From an uncultured Ruminococcus sp. (GTDB lineage: Bacteria > Bacillota > Clostridia > Oscillospirales > Acutalibacteraceae), in contig CADCHW010000003.1 in the NCBI GenBank assembly GCA_902801245.1, positions 17,789 to 81,788 of the forward strand: DNA of 64,000 nt. The letters run 5' to 3'. Shown here piece after piece: positions 37,002-45,641 of this stretch (its first letter is position 1; each line of letters begins with the position of its first letter). A program made the translations under genes and the position numbers. The notes beneath the pieces were generated by a model. That model made no database searches. It worked only from the letters and a program-made list of their open reading frames with translations, and had not been told where the DNA came from.

Positions 37002-37011
37002 GTTTTTTTTC

Positions 37012-37068
37012 GCACGTGTAAACGGACAACGGCGGACAACGTCCGCAGGAAACACGTGAAGACAGTCC
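37012..37068 (+). repeat. RepB solo module
   Basis: CGCACGTGTAAACGGACAAC, then the hairpin GCGGACAACGTCCGC (37032-37046) and AGGAAACACGTGAAGACAGT. CACGTG occurs on both sides of the hairpin. It lies just upstream of the nifS promoter. Confidence 0.72.
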
Positions 37069-37102
37069 TCTAAGCGATTATTTGTATTATCAGAATCCGA
37101 GT

Positions 37103-37305
37103 TATACTCAAAATCTAAAAGAATTAGCATTTTAAAGTTTGGTCAAGCTTTTCAAAGCTTGCGGGGTGCAGGGGCAGAGCCCTGCTCGCTGACGAAATAT
37201 TAACCCTAAAAATAATATCTTTTGCTTAAAACCAAAACAGGCAACAGCGTAGCGAATTGCCGGTTGAAGAAAGAAAAGTGCTAAATCTTAACGCTTTCGA
37301 GTATA
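37103..37305 (+). repeat. RepA copy 2, with inverted ends
   Basis: Bounded by TATACTC (37103-37109) and GAGTATA (37299-37305), with a longer imperfect inverted match (AAAAGAATTAGCA on the left, the complement of TAAGATTTAGCA on the right). Inside are the CAAGCTTT/AAAGCTTG hairpin, GCAGGGGCAGAGCCCTGC, and GGCAACAGCGTAGCGAATTG. It occupies most of the 36937-37445 gap, the rest being RepB and promoters. Confidence 0.82.
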
Positions 37306-37369
37306 TCTTATTGAATCGTATAAAGCAGGATATTTTCTGGATTAACGCAACAAAAATAAATAAACCTAC

Positions 37370-37398
37370 TTGACAAATTCGTGTAATCATTATATAAT
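37370..37398 (+). promoter_or_regulatory. Promoter of the flavin reductase-rubredoxin gene
   Basis: TTGACA (37370-37375), 17-base spacer, TATAAT (37393-37398): a consensus sigma-A promoter 48 bases before the start codon. Confidence 0.88.
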
Positions 37399-37445
37399 TA
37401 TAACAATTATTTTGATGATTTTACAACAGAAATGAGGTTTTATAA

Positions 37446-38216
37446 ATGGCAAAAAACGCAGTTCATAATTTGACATACGGCTTATTTGTTGTTACGGCTT
37501 CCGATAACGGCAAAGACAACGGCTGTATTACAAACACAGTGGGTCAGGTGACAACTTCTCCAAACAGAATAAGCCTTACCGTAAACAAGGATAATTTCAC
37601 TCACGATATGATTGTGAAAACAGGTAAGTTTACGGCATCGATTATCAGTCAAAATGCCGAATTCTCTCTGTTTAAGCATTTTGGTTTTCAGTCGGGAAGA
37701 GAGGTAGATAAATTCGCCGATTTCACAGACTGTAAGCGTGCGGAGAACGGTACACTGTACATTACCAAGGGTACAAATTCCTACATTTCGGGAACTGTCT
37801 GTCATACAATAGATTTGGGAACACATACAATGTTCATTGCAGATGTAACGGAAGCTGTCGTTTTGAATGATACTCCCTCCACGGATTATTCCTATTATCT
37901 TAATAACATTAAGCCGAAACCCGAAGAGGTAGGCAAGACATCGGACGGACAGACAATTTGGCGTTGTACGATTTGCGGCTATGAGTACGTTGGTGAGGAG
38001 CTGCCCGAGGACTTTATCTGTCCATTGTGCAAGCACCCGGCTTCCGATTTTGAAAAAGTTGAGCATAAATCCGAGGAGGTAGGAAAAACTTCCGACGGTC
38101 AGACAATCTGGCGTTGTACTGTTTGCGGATATGAGTATGTAGGTGAGGAGCTGCCCGAGGATTTTGTATGTCCGATTTGCAGTGTGCCTGCTTCGGATTT
38201 TGAGAAAGTTTCTTAA
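37446..38216 (+). CDS. Flavin reductase-like protein with two tandem rubredoxin domains
   Basis: A 256-residue protein. Residues 1-155 are an FMN-binding flavin reductase domain (NTVGQVTTSPNRISLTVNK). Two rubredoxin-type domains of about 45 residues follow, each with a pair of CxxCG/CPxC knuckles (RCTICGYEYVG...CPLC, RCTVCGYEYVG...CPIC). The two are near-identical, including the EVGKTSDGQTIW lead-in, so this is a recent duplication. Flavin reductase-rubredoxin fusions (high molecular weight rubredoxin) pass electrons from NADPH to flavodiiron proteins that remove O2 or NO. The second rubredoxin is unusual. Confidence 0.9.
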   Translation: MAKNAVHNLTYGLFVVTASDNGKDNGCITNTVGQVTTSPNRISLTVNKDNFTHDMIVKTGKFTASIISQNAEFSLFKHFGFQSGREVDKFADFTDCKRAENGTLYITKGTNSYISGTVCHTIDLGTHTMFIADVTEAVVLNDTPSTDYSYYLNNIKPKPEEVGKTSDGQTIWRCTICGYEYVGEELPEDFICPLCKHPASDFEKVEHKSEEVGKTSDGQTIWRCTVCGYEYVGEELPEDFVCPICSVPASDFEKVS

Positions 38217-38223
38217 AACGGAT

Positions 38224-38262
38224 TGCCCGATAATGTTGAATAAACAATATCGGGCAGTTTTT
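38224..38262 (+). terminator. Terminator of the rubredoxin gene
   Basis: TGCCCGATA (38224-38232) pairs with TATCGGGCA (38248-38256), followed by GTTTTTG. It is close to the converging CPBP gene and may serve both strands. Confidence 0.8.
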
Positions 38263-38265
38263 GTA

Positions 38266-39123
38266 TTATGAGTATTTCTTATCCTTTGAAAACTTAACAA
38301 TCAACACCGAAGCCGCCAAAGCAGTAATACACATTACAGTAAACATAGCTTCAAGAGGTATCGCAGTTATTTCATTTGAAGAAAACATAAGTATAACATA
38401 TATTATATTTAAAAAATTATTGTTCATTGCGTGAGCAAAGGTTGAGGGAAATACCGACTTTGTTTTCTCCGTAAGTACCGAGAAAAAAGTTCCGATGAAT
38501 ACGCAGATAATACACATTGCTATTATTCCGCCGTATGGATAAAATTTGTAATCCGTTCCGAAGTTGTGACCGATAACTATAATGGGTGCATGCCACAATC
38601 CCCAGATTATACCGCTGATAAGATATGCCGCAGGCTTTTTGAACAGCTCCGAAAGCTTAGGCGTGAGATATCCCCTCCAGCCGAATTCTTCACCAAATGT
38701 TAGTGTACAGTCAAGTAATGAAAGTGATATAATATATATTGATGTCGAAAATATGTGGAAATAATTAGTGTTGCGTAAAATATCACCTGTCGAACCGCTC
38801 GGCATATATCCCAGAAAAATTACAAATGCCGATATAAAATAGTATACCGCAGGCACAAGTACCGCAAAAAGATAATATTTGACATTTCCTTTTAAATTAA
38901 GTTTTAAGTAACTGCCGTTAAACCCCTCTTTTGTAATTATCCTCGCAAGGAAATTTCCTATTGACGGAAACAGCATTGACACACAAGCCATAAGCTGATA
39001 ATAGTTTGTGTTGACATCACAGCCTATAACCGCTATGTAAATAAACTGTATAATCCACGGCGGAATAAACGCAAAGAACAAGAAAATCAAAATCCGCTTT
39101 ACGGTTAAGTTTTTATCTGTCAT
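38266..39123 (-). CDS. CPBP-family intramembrane protease
   Basis: A 285-residue membrane protein with about eight hydrophobic segments. FGEEFGWRGYL carries the glutamate pair, GLWHAPII the first His and FAHAMNN the second, the CPBP/CAAX protease motifs. Such proteases mature prenylated proteins in eukaryotes; bacterial ones are often linked with peptide-immunity or ABC genes. The start was set at ATG 39123; an in-frame GTG 9 bases upstream is less likely. It overlaps the permease stop by 11 bases and ends the YtrA-type operon. Confidence 0.86.
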   Translation of the reverse strand: MTDKNLTVKRILIFLFFAFIPPWIIQFIYIAVIGCDVNTNYYQLMACVSMLFPSIGNFLARIITKEGFNGSYLKLNLKGNVKYYLFAVLVPAVYYFISAFVIFLGYMPSGSTGDILRNTNYFHIFSTSIYIISLSLLDCTLTFGEEFGWRGYLTPKLSELFKKPAAYLISGIIWGLWHAPIIVIGHNFGTDYKFYPYGGIIAMCIICVFIGTFFSVLTEKTKSVFPSTFAHAMNNNFLNIIYVILMFSSNEITAIPLEAMFTVMCITALAASVLIVKFSKDKKYS

Positions 39124-39835
39124 AATGCTCACCGCCTTTTAAATACAGTTTACAGGATATTCTGTAGGAAATATAGTAAAGTACATAAATCAATGCAGGA
39201 ATAAGATAAAGTATATCGGTAAATCCTGTAGTGAAACCGTCCTCGCTGAGTATATGATTCATCAGAAAGTTGGTGAAGCTTTCATAAGAACCGAAAATCG
39301 AGAGGTCGCCGAACAGCAGATATACCATACCTGCAAATACTATCATAGTGATAATAACCGAACGGAAAGTATTTCCGTATTTGCTGCCGAACCTAACAAG
39401 AAAAGGAAATTCAATGCTTCTGAATAAAATCTGAGTCAGAAATACAATCGTAACAGGAACAGGCACAGCTATATTATTTACAGCACCAAATATTAAAATT
39501 ACAAGTATACAATAAAATACCGCCGACATCGACATCAAAAACGAAAACACATATTTTGCACGTATCTGATTTTTTATACCGTCTGGTGTTGACGTGATGT
39601 AAAGCTGCCAAAGCTTTCGTTCGTCGGCTTCAAACAAGCCCTGCTGCATCATACCGACAATCAGGAAAATTATAACTGTGACAAGTGTATTTACCATAAC
39701 AAACAGCTCGCTCATATCGCCGACTTTATCTTCGGAGGGGACAAAAAGCACAGCCGTGAAACTCAATGCCGCAGCGGCAATTCCCAGAAGATTTTTCTTG
39801 TTGAGAATTAACTCTTTGTATAAAAGACCGTACAT
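39113..39835 (-). CDS. ABC-2 type permease of the YtrA-type operon (second)
   Basis: A 240-residue membrane protein with six hydrophobic segments, starting MYGLLYKELILNKKNLLG. The start at 39835 touches the previous gene's stop (one base shared) and has GGAGGGAAA before it. FEADERKLWQLYITSTPDG is the cytoplasmic loop that likely contacts the ATPase. It shares the layout of the neighbouring permease but little sequence. The pair would form the membrane channel with the ATPase at 40575. Confidence 0.83.
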   Translation of the reverse strand: MYGLLYKELILNKKNLLGIAAAALSFTAVLFVPSEDKVGDMSELFVMVNTLVTVIIFLIVGMMQQGLFEADERKLWQLYITSTPDGIKNQIRAKYVFSFLMSMSAVFYCILVILIFGAVNNIAVPVPVTIVFLTQILFRSIEFPFLVRFGSKYGNTFRSVIITMIVFAGMVYLLFGDLSIFGSYESFTNFLMNHILSEDGFTTGFTDILYLIPALIYVLYYISYRISCKLYLKGGEHYDR

Positions 39836-40575
39836 TAATTTTCCCTCCTTTTCAAAAAGCGAATTGACATCGCATAGCATACCGCAACCGATACTGTAAT
39901 TATCACAGGCGACAGCGGAAATAAAATATTTTTGATTTTATCTACGGCAGGCATAACCACACCTTGAAAAATATCTTCCTCGGCAGAATTATTCATAAGC
40001 GTAATAACATAAATCATAGTCGGAACATACAGTGCCGCAAATATTGCAACAAGTCTTTTTGTCACCGCATTTTTATCCTTGCAGTCGATTGACAGCATTA
40101 TGAAAATACTTGAAAACACAACAGCAAATGTAAATATAATAAACAGATTTTTAAATGCGGAAAACGAAAACCTATCGCCCGTAATAGCTCCCAGAATAAC
40201 CGTGTAAATCAAACTGAATATAAATGCTGTAACCAACGAAATTATTTTAGCCGTAAATTTCACCGTGATAATTTTCTTTTCCGACATAGGTGTTGTTCCG
40301 CAATATTTAAGCCAGTGAGTATTATAATCTGAAAAGGTAACACCGCCATCCGTGCAGAAGCTTATGAAAATTACAAGGCACGGCAAAATAGTCATAATTG
40401 TGAGTGCATTTTCGTTGACTTGAAAAATCGAATCTTCCGATAAACGTGAAAGATTACCGCAAATCAAGCTTAGGTTTGTAAGTAAACTAATTGTCATCAC
40501 CAATAAAAACATCAACAAGGACATCATATAATATTTTCTGCCGAGATAAAATTCCCGAAAAAGCAGACCTTTCAT
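39835..40575 (-). CDS. ABC-2 type permease of the YtrA-type operon (first)
   Basis: A 246-residue membrane protein (MKGLLFREFYLGRKYYM) with six hydrophobic segments and the coupling loop FSDYNTHWLKYCGTTPMSEK. Its ATG at 40575 overlaps the TGA of the ATPase gene by one base (TGATG), so the two are translationally coupled. Substrate unknown; YtrA-type operons respond to cell-wall-active antibiotics in Bacillus. Confidence 0.83.
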   Translation of the reverse strand: MKGLLFREFYLGRKYYMMSLLMFLLVMTISLLTNLSLICGNLSRLSEDSIFQVNENALTIMTILPCLVIFISFCTDGGVTFSDYNTHWLKYCGTTPMSEKKIITVKFTAKIISLVTAFIFSLIYTVILGAITGDRFSFSAFKNLFIIFTFAVVFSSIFIMLSIDCKDKNAVTKRLVAIFAALYVPTMIYVITLMNNSAEEDIFQGVVMPAVDKIKNILFPLSPVIITVSVAVCYAMSIRFLKRREN

Positions 40576-41453
40576 CAGAACCACTCCTTTTTATCTCTGC
40601 GGACATAGAACAGCATAATTTCTTCAAGAGTTGTGCTGTCAATCACTGCACCGCTGTACTTTTCAAGACACTTGCGGCGGTCGTGAACCATAATTTCCGC
40701 ACCGAAATCGTTCATTCTTGTGCTTACGATATCATCACTTTCGATATATTGACAGTCGGACTTTCTGCATTTGATAAGACCGTGACTTTCAAGAATATCG
40801 TCCTTGTAGCCGCTCAACAGAATTTTACCTTTGTCGATAAATGTAACGCTGTCGGCAATTTTTTCAAGGTCGGTAGTTATGTGAGAGGACATCAGAATAC
40901 TGTTATTTTCGTCTTGTAAATATTCAAGGAAAATATCAAGTATTTCATTTCTGACAACAGGGTCAAGACCCGTGGTAGCTTCGTCCATAATAAGAAGCCG
41001 AGCTTTGTGTGAGAGTGCAGCGGCAATCTGAAGCTTCATCTTCATACCTTTAGAGAATGCTCTGATTTTCTTTTTTTGGGAGAGAGTGAACCGGTCGAGA
41101 AAATCGTTGTAGGTATCCTTGTTCCAGTTTGCGAAAATGTCGCTGAGAATAATTCCTATCTGTTTGGCGTTCAGGTCATCGTGGAACGGCAGTTCGTCAA
41201 AGACAGCTGCAATTTGACTTTTTATCTCGTATTCATCAGAAATGTTATCCATACCGAGTATTTTAATTTCACCGCTGTCACGTTTCAAAAGGTTCAGAAT
41301 AAGCTTAATGGTAGTTGTTTTACCTGCACCGTTCTGACCGATAAAACCCATAATGCTACCCTTTGGAACATTGAAGTTTATGTTGTTGAGAGTAAAGCCG
41401 TCGTAAGCCTTGGTAAGACTTTTGATTTCAATAGCATTTTCAAAATCAACCAT
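40575..41453 (-). CDS. ABC transporter ATP-binding protein (YtrB-like)
   Basis: A 292-residue ATPase with Walker A GFIGQNGAGKTTTIKL, a signature FSKGMKMKLQIAAAL, Walker B LLIMDEATTGLDPV and switch His SSHIT. The extra Lys/Met residues in the signature are seen in YtrB/EcsA-like ATPases. It is 1 base from the GntR regulator stop and overlaps the first permease start, and is thus the second gene of the operon. Confidence 0.9.
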   Translation of the reverse strand: MVDFENAIEIKSLTKAYDGFTLNNINFNVPKGSIMGFIGQNGAGKTTTIKLILNLLKRDSGEIKILGMDNISDEYEIKSQIAAVFDELPFHDDLNAKQIGIILSDIFANWNKDTYNDFLDRFTLSQKKKIRAFSKGMKMKLQIAAALSHKARLLIMDEATTGLDPVVRNEILDIFLEYLQDENNSILMSSHITTDLEKIADSVTFIDKGKILLSGYKDDILESHGLIKCRKSDCQYIESDDIVSTRMNDFGAEIMVHDRRKCLEKYSGAVIDSTTLEEIMLFYVRRDKKEWF

Positions 41454-41454
41454 T

Positions 41455-41829
41455 TTATTCTCCTCCGTAAATCATTGCCAAAAGCTCTTTAAGCTCGTCA
41501 AGCTCCACTGAGCAAACGTGAGCTTTTTCACAGGCAAGCGTTAAGTAATTTTCAATCTGTTTCAATCCCTCTTCACGGAGAAAATCCGTATTCTGAGCTT
41601 TTACAAAGCTGCCCTTGCCTGTGAACGATTCGATAAAGCCGTCACGCTCCAAATCTTCATATGCACGCTTAGTGGTGATAATGCTTATATGAAGCTGCTG
41701 TGCAAGCGACCGCATAGAGGGGAGAGAGTCGCCCTCTTTAAGAGTGCCGTTCATAATAAGCTCTTTGATTTGTGAAGTAATCTGTTCATAAATCGGTTTT
41801 CCCGAAGAGTTTGTAATTATAATATCCAT
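41455..41829 (-). CDS. GntR-family regulator, YtrA subfamily
   Basis: A 124-residue repressor with an N-terminal winged HTH (PIYEQITSQIKELIMNG, LPSMRSLAQQLHISIITTKR, LERDGFIESFTGKGSFV). The C-terminal part is short (about 50 helical residues), which marks the YtrA subfamily without a large effector domain. It probably represses its own operon by binding the palindrome 20 bases upstream of its start. AGGTACC is the only weak ribosome-binding sequence. Confidence 0.9.
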   Translation of the reverse strand: MDIIITNSSGKPIYEQITSQIKELIMNGTLKEGDSLPSMRSLAQQLHISIITTKRAYEDLERDGFIESFTGKGSFVKAQNTDFLREEGLKQIENYLTLACEKAHVCSVELDELKELLAMIYGGE

Positions 41830-41848
41830 AGGTACCTCAAAAGAATAA

Positions 41849-41899
41849 ATTGTATATATACAATATACACATTATATAATTTACATACAAGATTGTCAA
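41849..41899 (-). promoter_or_regulatory. Promoter and 16-bp palindromic operator of the YtrA operon
   Basis: On the minus strand TTGACA (41894-41899), a 17-base spacer and TATAAT (41871-41876) are followed by the perfect palindrome ATTGTATATATACAAT (41849-41864). The palindrome covers the start of transcription, where a GntR dimer could block RNA polymerase. Confidence 0.83.
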
Positions 41900-41970
41900 T
41901 AGGAAATTTAAAATTTTTTATTGTAAAAAACTACAAAAAAATGCCGTATACAATGTTTAAATTGCATACG

Positions 41971-42000
41971 GTGGGCAACGGCGGGCAATGCCCGCAGGAA
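41971..42000 (+). repeat. RepB solo hairpin
   Basis: GTGGGCAACG then GCGGGCAATGCCCGC (41981-41995) and AGGAA. The stem differs from other copies but stays fully paired. The remainder of the 41900-42128 gap shows repeated GTATACGG/GCATACGG elements and nothing coding. Confidence 0.65.
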
Positions 42001-42128
42001 ATACGCACACTTACTTTTTGTATACGGTAACTTTATCACCTGCGTCAAAATTCGGATTTAAACAAAAGCTAATAAAGTTATACTATTTAACAGTTATAAA
42101 TCATTCGAGTATATAATATTGACAATTA

Positions 42129-42440
42129 TTAACCGTGAGTACAATTTTTAAGCGGAACACCGGTTATTTCAAAAGCGTTTCGTTCACCTCTTGCGGAAAG
42201 ATTAAGATTGCCGTTGTAAATTCTGCCTGTAGCCTTGAAGTCAATGTTTCTCACAATAGTGACGATTTGCCCCGTTATATGGCAGTAGCCGAATTCATCT
42301 ATAGTACCGGTGATAGGCTCGCAGTGATTGAGCATATCCATTTCGCCGCTGATTTTGCCGTCGGTGACGTTAAAGCTGATAGTTCCGTACTTCACCCCGA
42401 CAGGTGTTTGCATTAATATGTTATAAGCATTTTCGTACAT
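42129..42440 (-). CDS. Small beta-rich hypothetical protein
   Basis: A 103-residue soluble protein that appears to be almost all beta strand, with alternating hydrophobic/polar segments (ISFNVTDGKISGEMDML, GRIYNGNLNLSARGE). AGGAGTG precedes the ATG. It looks like a small lipocalin-like or antiparallel-sheet domain but no family is recognised. It is divergent from the TetR regulator at 42624, so that regulator may control it. Confidence 0.65.
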   Translation of the reverse strand: MYENAYNILMQTPVGVKYGTISFNVTDGKISGEMDMLNHCEPITGTIDEFGYCHITGQIVTIVRNIDFKATGRIYNGNLNLSARGERNAFEITGVPLKNCTHG

Positions 42441-42573
42441 TTTAAGACACTCCTATATCAGTATAAATCTATTATAGTAAATGTTTTAAAAGTAAAAAAC
42501 GGTCAATATGCAACAACTGTGTAAAAAGTAAACACTATTCTCGTAATGATGGTCATATGTGGAATATTATCCA

Positions 42574-42601
42574 TTGAATTTTACGGATAAGTGTGTATAA
42601 T
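42574..42601 (+). promoter_or_regulatory. Promoter of the TetR-family gene
   Basis: TTGAAT (42574-42579), 16-base spacer, TATAAT (42596-42601), 22 bases before the start codon. Confidence 0.68.
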
Positions 42602-42623
42602 ATTTTGTAGGGGGTACAGTATT

Positions 42624-43199
42624 ATGAAACACGAAGTTACATCAATGAACACTAAAAAGTCGCTCGCCAATTCCTTGCGTAAGGCTATGGAGAAAAAGAC
42701 TTTTTCAAAAATAACCGTCAGTGAAATTATTACGGACTGCGGTGTAAACAGAAAAACATTTTATTATCACTTTCAGGATATTTACGCACTCCTGAAATGG
42801 ATGCTTGAACAAGATGCAATTGAGGTTGTGAAGAAATTCGATTTAATCGTTGACTATGAGGAAGCAATTACTTTTGTTATGAACTATGTTGAAAGCAACG
42901 ACCACCTCATAAATTGTGCGTATGATTCGATAGGTCACGACCATGTGAAAAGTTTTTTCTATTCGGATTTTATATCTCTTGTTGCAAACTTGATTTCAAG
43001 TGCGGAGGATAAAATGGGTAAGCACCTTGACGAAGATTATAAAAGATTCCTTGGTAAATTTTACACCGAAGCTCTTTCGGGTATGATGATGGATTGGATT
43101 AAGGACAGGGAAGAGTGGAACAGAAAAAGAGTTATAGAGTATATTTCAAATACAATAAGAATTTCTCTTATTCAGACTATTAATACATACGGCAAGTGA
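42624..43199 (+). CDS. TetR/AcrR-family transcriptional regulator
   Basis: A 191-residue protein. The N-terminal HTH shows KKSLANSLRKAMEKKTFSKI then TVSEIITDCGVNRKTFYYHF and DIYALLKWML, which matches TetR members with a TetR_C_8-like C-terminus, as in DhaS-type regulators of dihydroxyacetone kinase genes. The C-terminal ligand domain is helical. The start at 42624 follows TAGGGGG. No sugar-kinase gene is nearby, so the target cannot be told. Confidence 0.88.
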   Translation: MKHEVTSMNTKKSLANSLRKAMEKKTFSKITVSEIITDCGVNRKTFYYHFQDIYALLKWMLEQDAIEVVKKFDLIVDYEEAITFVMNYVESNDHLINCAYDSIGHDHVKSFFYSDFISLVANLISSAEDKMGKHLDEDYKRFLGKFYTEALSGMMMDWIKDREEWNRKRVIEYISNTIRISLIQTINTYGK

Positions 43200-43200
43200 G

Positions 43201-43454
43201 CGGACAACGTCCTCAGGAATCGGATCGGAAAATTAGCGTATCTTTCTTTGACCGGCAATTCGCTTTGCTGTTGCCTGATTTTGTTTGTGTCGAAAGATAT
43301 TATTTTTGATAGGTTTTTTTATTTTTGGTTGTTTTGCTTTTGATAGTTTGTTTAGTTTCGCTGAGGGTAGTTAGCTTTTCTTTTATAGTTTGTTCCGTCA
43401 GCGACAAGGGCTCTGCCCTTGACCCGCAAGCTTTAAAAAGCTTGACCAAACTTT
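43201..43454 (-). repeat. RepA copy 3 (inverted) preceded by a RepB trace
   Basis: 43197-43225 is a decayed RepB hairpin (GCGGACAACGTCCTC). From about 43240 the complement of RepA runs leftwards: CCGGCAATTCGCTTTGCTGT, a T-rich middle, GTCAGCGACAAGGGCTCTG, CCCTTGACCCGCAAGC and AAGCTTGACCAAACTTTAA. Its outer end lacks the TATACTC terminus. It fills the gap between the TetR and MocR-type genes. Confidence 0.76.
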
Positions 43455-43486
43455 AATAATACTCTTTTCAACTTTATTTATAGCTA

Positions 43487-44869
43487 TTAACTCCAAACGC
43501 TCTTCAAATACTCTACAGCTTGCGGAATCTTTTCCGTTTCAATTCCCGAAAAGCAGAGATAAAAATACTTCAACCCGTTTTTTTCCCGGCACTTTCCGAG
43601 CATAATGCCGCTGTCGGCTGCACGTTTCTTAAGCTCTTCCAAGCTGTACGGACTGTCAAGCTTTATGCGAACGCAAAGTGCGGTTTCGATTACTTCTATA
43701 ATAGAATTTTCTCCGAAGCTCTTGTCAAGACATTCCGACAGGAGCTTCGATTTTATTGCGTAAATTTTCCGAAGCTTGCGGAGCTGACGTTCCAGCCGTC
43801 CCGATTTTATATATTGTGCAAGTGCAAGCTGTTCAATTTTGGAGGAGGTCTGATTGTAATTCTGCTGACGTTTTCTGTAAATCTCCGCCAGATTTTCGGG
43901 CATAACCATATAGCTTATGCGAACCGAGGGCAAAAGAAGTTTTGAAAAACTGCCTATGTAAACAACTCTGTCGCTGCACATTCCCTGTAAAGCAGGCACA
44001 GGCTTTGATGTATAGCGAAGTTCGCCGTTGAAATCGTCCTCTATTATAACGGCATTGTTTTTCTCTGCGTGACGGATAATCTCCATTCGCTTGTTTATCG
44101 GAACAGGGGCAGAGCCACGAATACTTCCCGAGGAGTTCACAAAGAGAATACGGCTTTTTACTGTATCGTCAAGAATAATTCCGCTGCGGTCGGCTTTCAG
44201 AGGAGAAAGGTTAAACCCGAAGTCGGAAAAAATCTGTTCACCCTGAGGAAAAAAACCTTTTTCGATTGCTATTTCATTTCCGTAACCGACTTCCCTGCAA
44301 AGCCCCAAAAGTACCGAAAGAAGAGTCTGAGTGCCGGCACCTATGAGAATATTGTCAACATCTGCATTAACCCCACGGACATTACGGGAGTAATCACAGA
44401 GAGTTTCACGAAGAGCAAGCTCACCTTGCGGCAAACCGTATGACGATATGACATAATGTTTATCAAGAACGTCTTTCACACAGCGTTTCCAGAACTTAAT
44501 GTCAATATACTGAGAATCTATGCTGGAGCTTGAAAAATCGTATTTTACAATATTATGAAATTTTTGTACTGAATTATCGGTAATATTATGAGTTATAACG
44601 GCGTTGTCATTGTTTATGTTATATTCCGCTTCAACAAAAAAGCCACGCTTAGGCTGATTGTTGATATACCCCTCCGCACAAAGCTGTTCATAAGCTGTTT
44701 CAACTGTTGTTCGGCTGATGTTCAGTTCCTCCGCCAATCGTCTTATTGAGGGCAGCTTGTCGCCTTTGCGGAATTTATCGGAGTTTATTGCGGATATTAT
44801 TTTATTGTAAAGCTGTTCGTAAAGCAAGGTATTACTGTTTTTGTCAATGTCTAAAAAATCGTACAGCAT
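43487..44869 (-). CDS. MocR/PdxR-type regulator (GntR domain fused to aminotransferase)
   Basis: A 460-residue protein. The N-terminal GntR winged HTH (YEQLYNKIISAINSDKFRKG, LPSIRRLAEELNISRTTVE) is followed by a fold-type I aminotransferase-like domain (FSSSSIDSQYIDIKFWK, IEDDFNGELRY, YIGSFSKLLLPSVR with the PLP Lys). MocR proteins sense PLP or amino compounds and activate or repress nearby genes. The start at 44869 (MLYDFLDID) follows GGAAGTGA. No clear pyridoxal or GABA gene lies beside it. Confidence 0.88.
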   Translation of the reverse strand: MLYDFLDIDKNSNTLLYEQLYNKIISAINSDKFRKGDKLPSIRRLAEELNISRTTVETAYEQLCAEGYINNQPKRGFFVEAEYNINNDNAVITHNITDNSVQKFHNIVKYDFSSSSIDSQYIDIKFWKRCVKDVLDKHYVISSYGLPQGELALRETLCDYSRNVRGVNADVDNILIGAGTQTLLSVLLGLCREVGYGNEIAIEKGFFPQGEQIFSDFGFNLSPLKADRSGIILDDTVKSRILFVNSSGSIRGSAPVPINKRMEIIRHAEKNNAVIIEDDFNGELRYTSKPVPALQGMCSDRVVYIGSFSKLLLPSVRISYMVMPENLAEIYRKRQQNYNQTSSKIEQLALAQYIKSGRLERQLRKLRKIYAIKSKLLSECLDKSFGENSIIEVIETALCVRIKLDSPYSLEELKKRAADSGIMLGKCREKNGLKYFYLCFSGIETEKIPQAVEYLKSVWS

Positions 44870-45016
44870 AAATTTCACTTCCAAAGGATTTAATATGTTC
44901 TTTAAGCATAACATATTTTAAAAAGGATATCAATATTTTTATTGCCGATATTGACAGTTTTTTCTTTTGTATGGTAAAATATAAAAAATATATGATTAAA
45001 ATGAGGGAGTTTTGAT

Positions 45017-45469
45017 ATGATAAAAGTTATGTTCGTCTGCCACGGAAATATTTGCCGCTCACCAATGGCAGAGTTTGTTTTAAAAGATATGGTTAAAAAA
45101 CTGGGTGTAAGCGATGAATTTGAAATTTCTTCCTCTGCGACAAGCCGAGAAGAAATCGGAAACGATATGCACCACGGTTCAAAGAATAAACTTCGTGCGG
45201 AGTGTATTCCTTTCACAAAGCGTCACGCAAGGCAATTCACAGCCGAGGACTACGAATATTACGATTATATTATTCTTATGGAGAAATATAATTTTGTGAA
45301 TTTGTGCAGGATTATAGGCGACGATGAAGAGGGCAAGGTTAATCTTTTGCTGGAATACACGGGCGAAAACCGTGATATTGCCGACCCATGGTATACGGGA
45401 AATTTTGACAAGACTTACAGTGATGTAGTCAGAGGGTGCAGAGGATTTTTAAAATATCTCGGATATTAA
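45017..45469 (+). CDS. Low-molecular-weight protein-tyrosine phosphatase
   Basis: A 150-residue phosphatase with the P-loop VCHGNICRSP near the N-terminus (nucleophile Cys and the Arg that binds phosphate) and the general-acid Asp in IADPWYTGNF. Bacterial members dephosphorylate tyrosine kinases that control polysaccharide export, or arginine-phosphorylated proteins. GAGGGAG precedes the ATG. It is a single gene; a RepA fragment follows directly. Confidence 0.92.
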   Translation: MIKVMFVCHGNICRSPMAEFVLKDMVKKLGVSDEFEISSSATSREEIGNDMHHGSKNKLRAECIPFTKRHARQFTAEDYEYYDYIILMEKYNFVNLCRIIGDDEEGKVNLLLEYTGENRDIADPWYTGNFDKTYSDVVRGCRGFLKYLGY

Positions 45470-45479
45470 AATAAAAATA

Positions 45480-45621
45480 AAAAACATACATAAAAATATA
45501 TTTCCTTATAAACAAAAACAGGCAACAGCGTAGCGAATTGCCGATTACGGAAATTTCCCGTGATACAGTAAGCGAATGGCAAAGGATTCTTAAACCGTAT
45601 TACGATATTGTGCGAATTTAA
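45480..45621 (+). repeat. RepA fragment joined to a coding remnant
   Basis: 45480-45543 is the right half of RepA (AAAACATACATAAAAATATA..., then GGCAACAGCGTAGCGAATTG). It is followed in one frame by 25 codons, 45544-45621, reading ITEISRDTVSEWQRILKPYY and DIVRI then a TAA stop. This looks like the C-terminus of a lost gene interrupted by the repeat. The origin of the remnant is unknown. Confidence 0.55.
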
Positions 45622-45641
45622 AAATTAAACCTCCGACAAAG

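Noticed and set aside
37931..38210. Tandem direct repeat considered as a non-coding repeat
   Set aside because: It is the duplicated rubredoxin domain of the gene at 37446-38216, with frame and cysteines kept.
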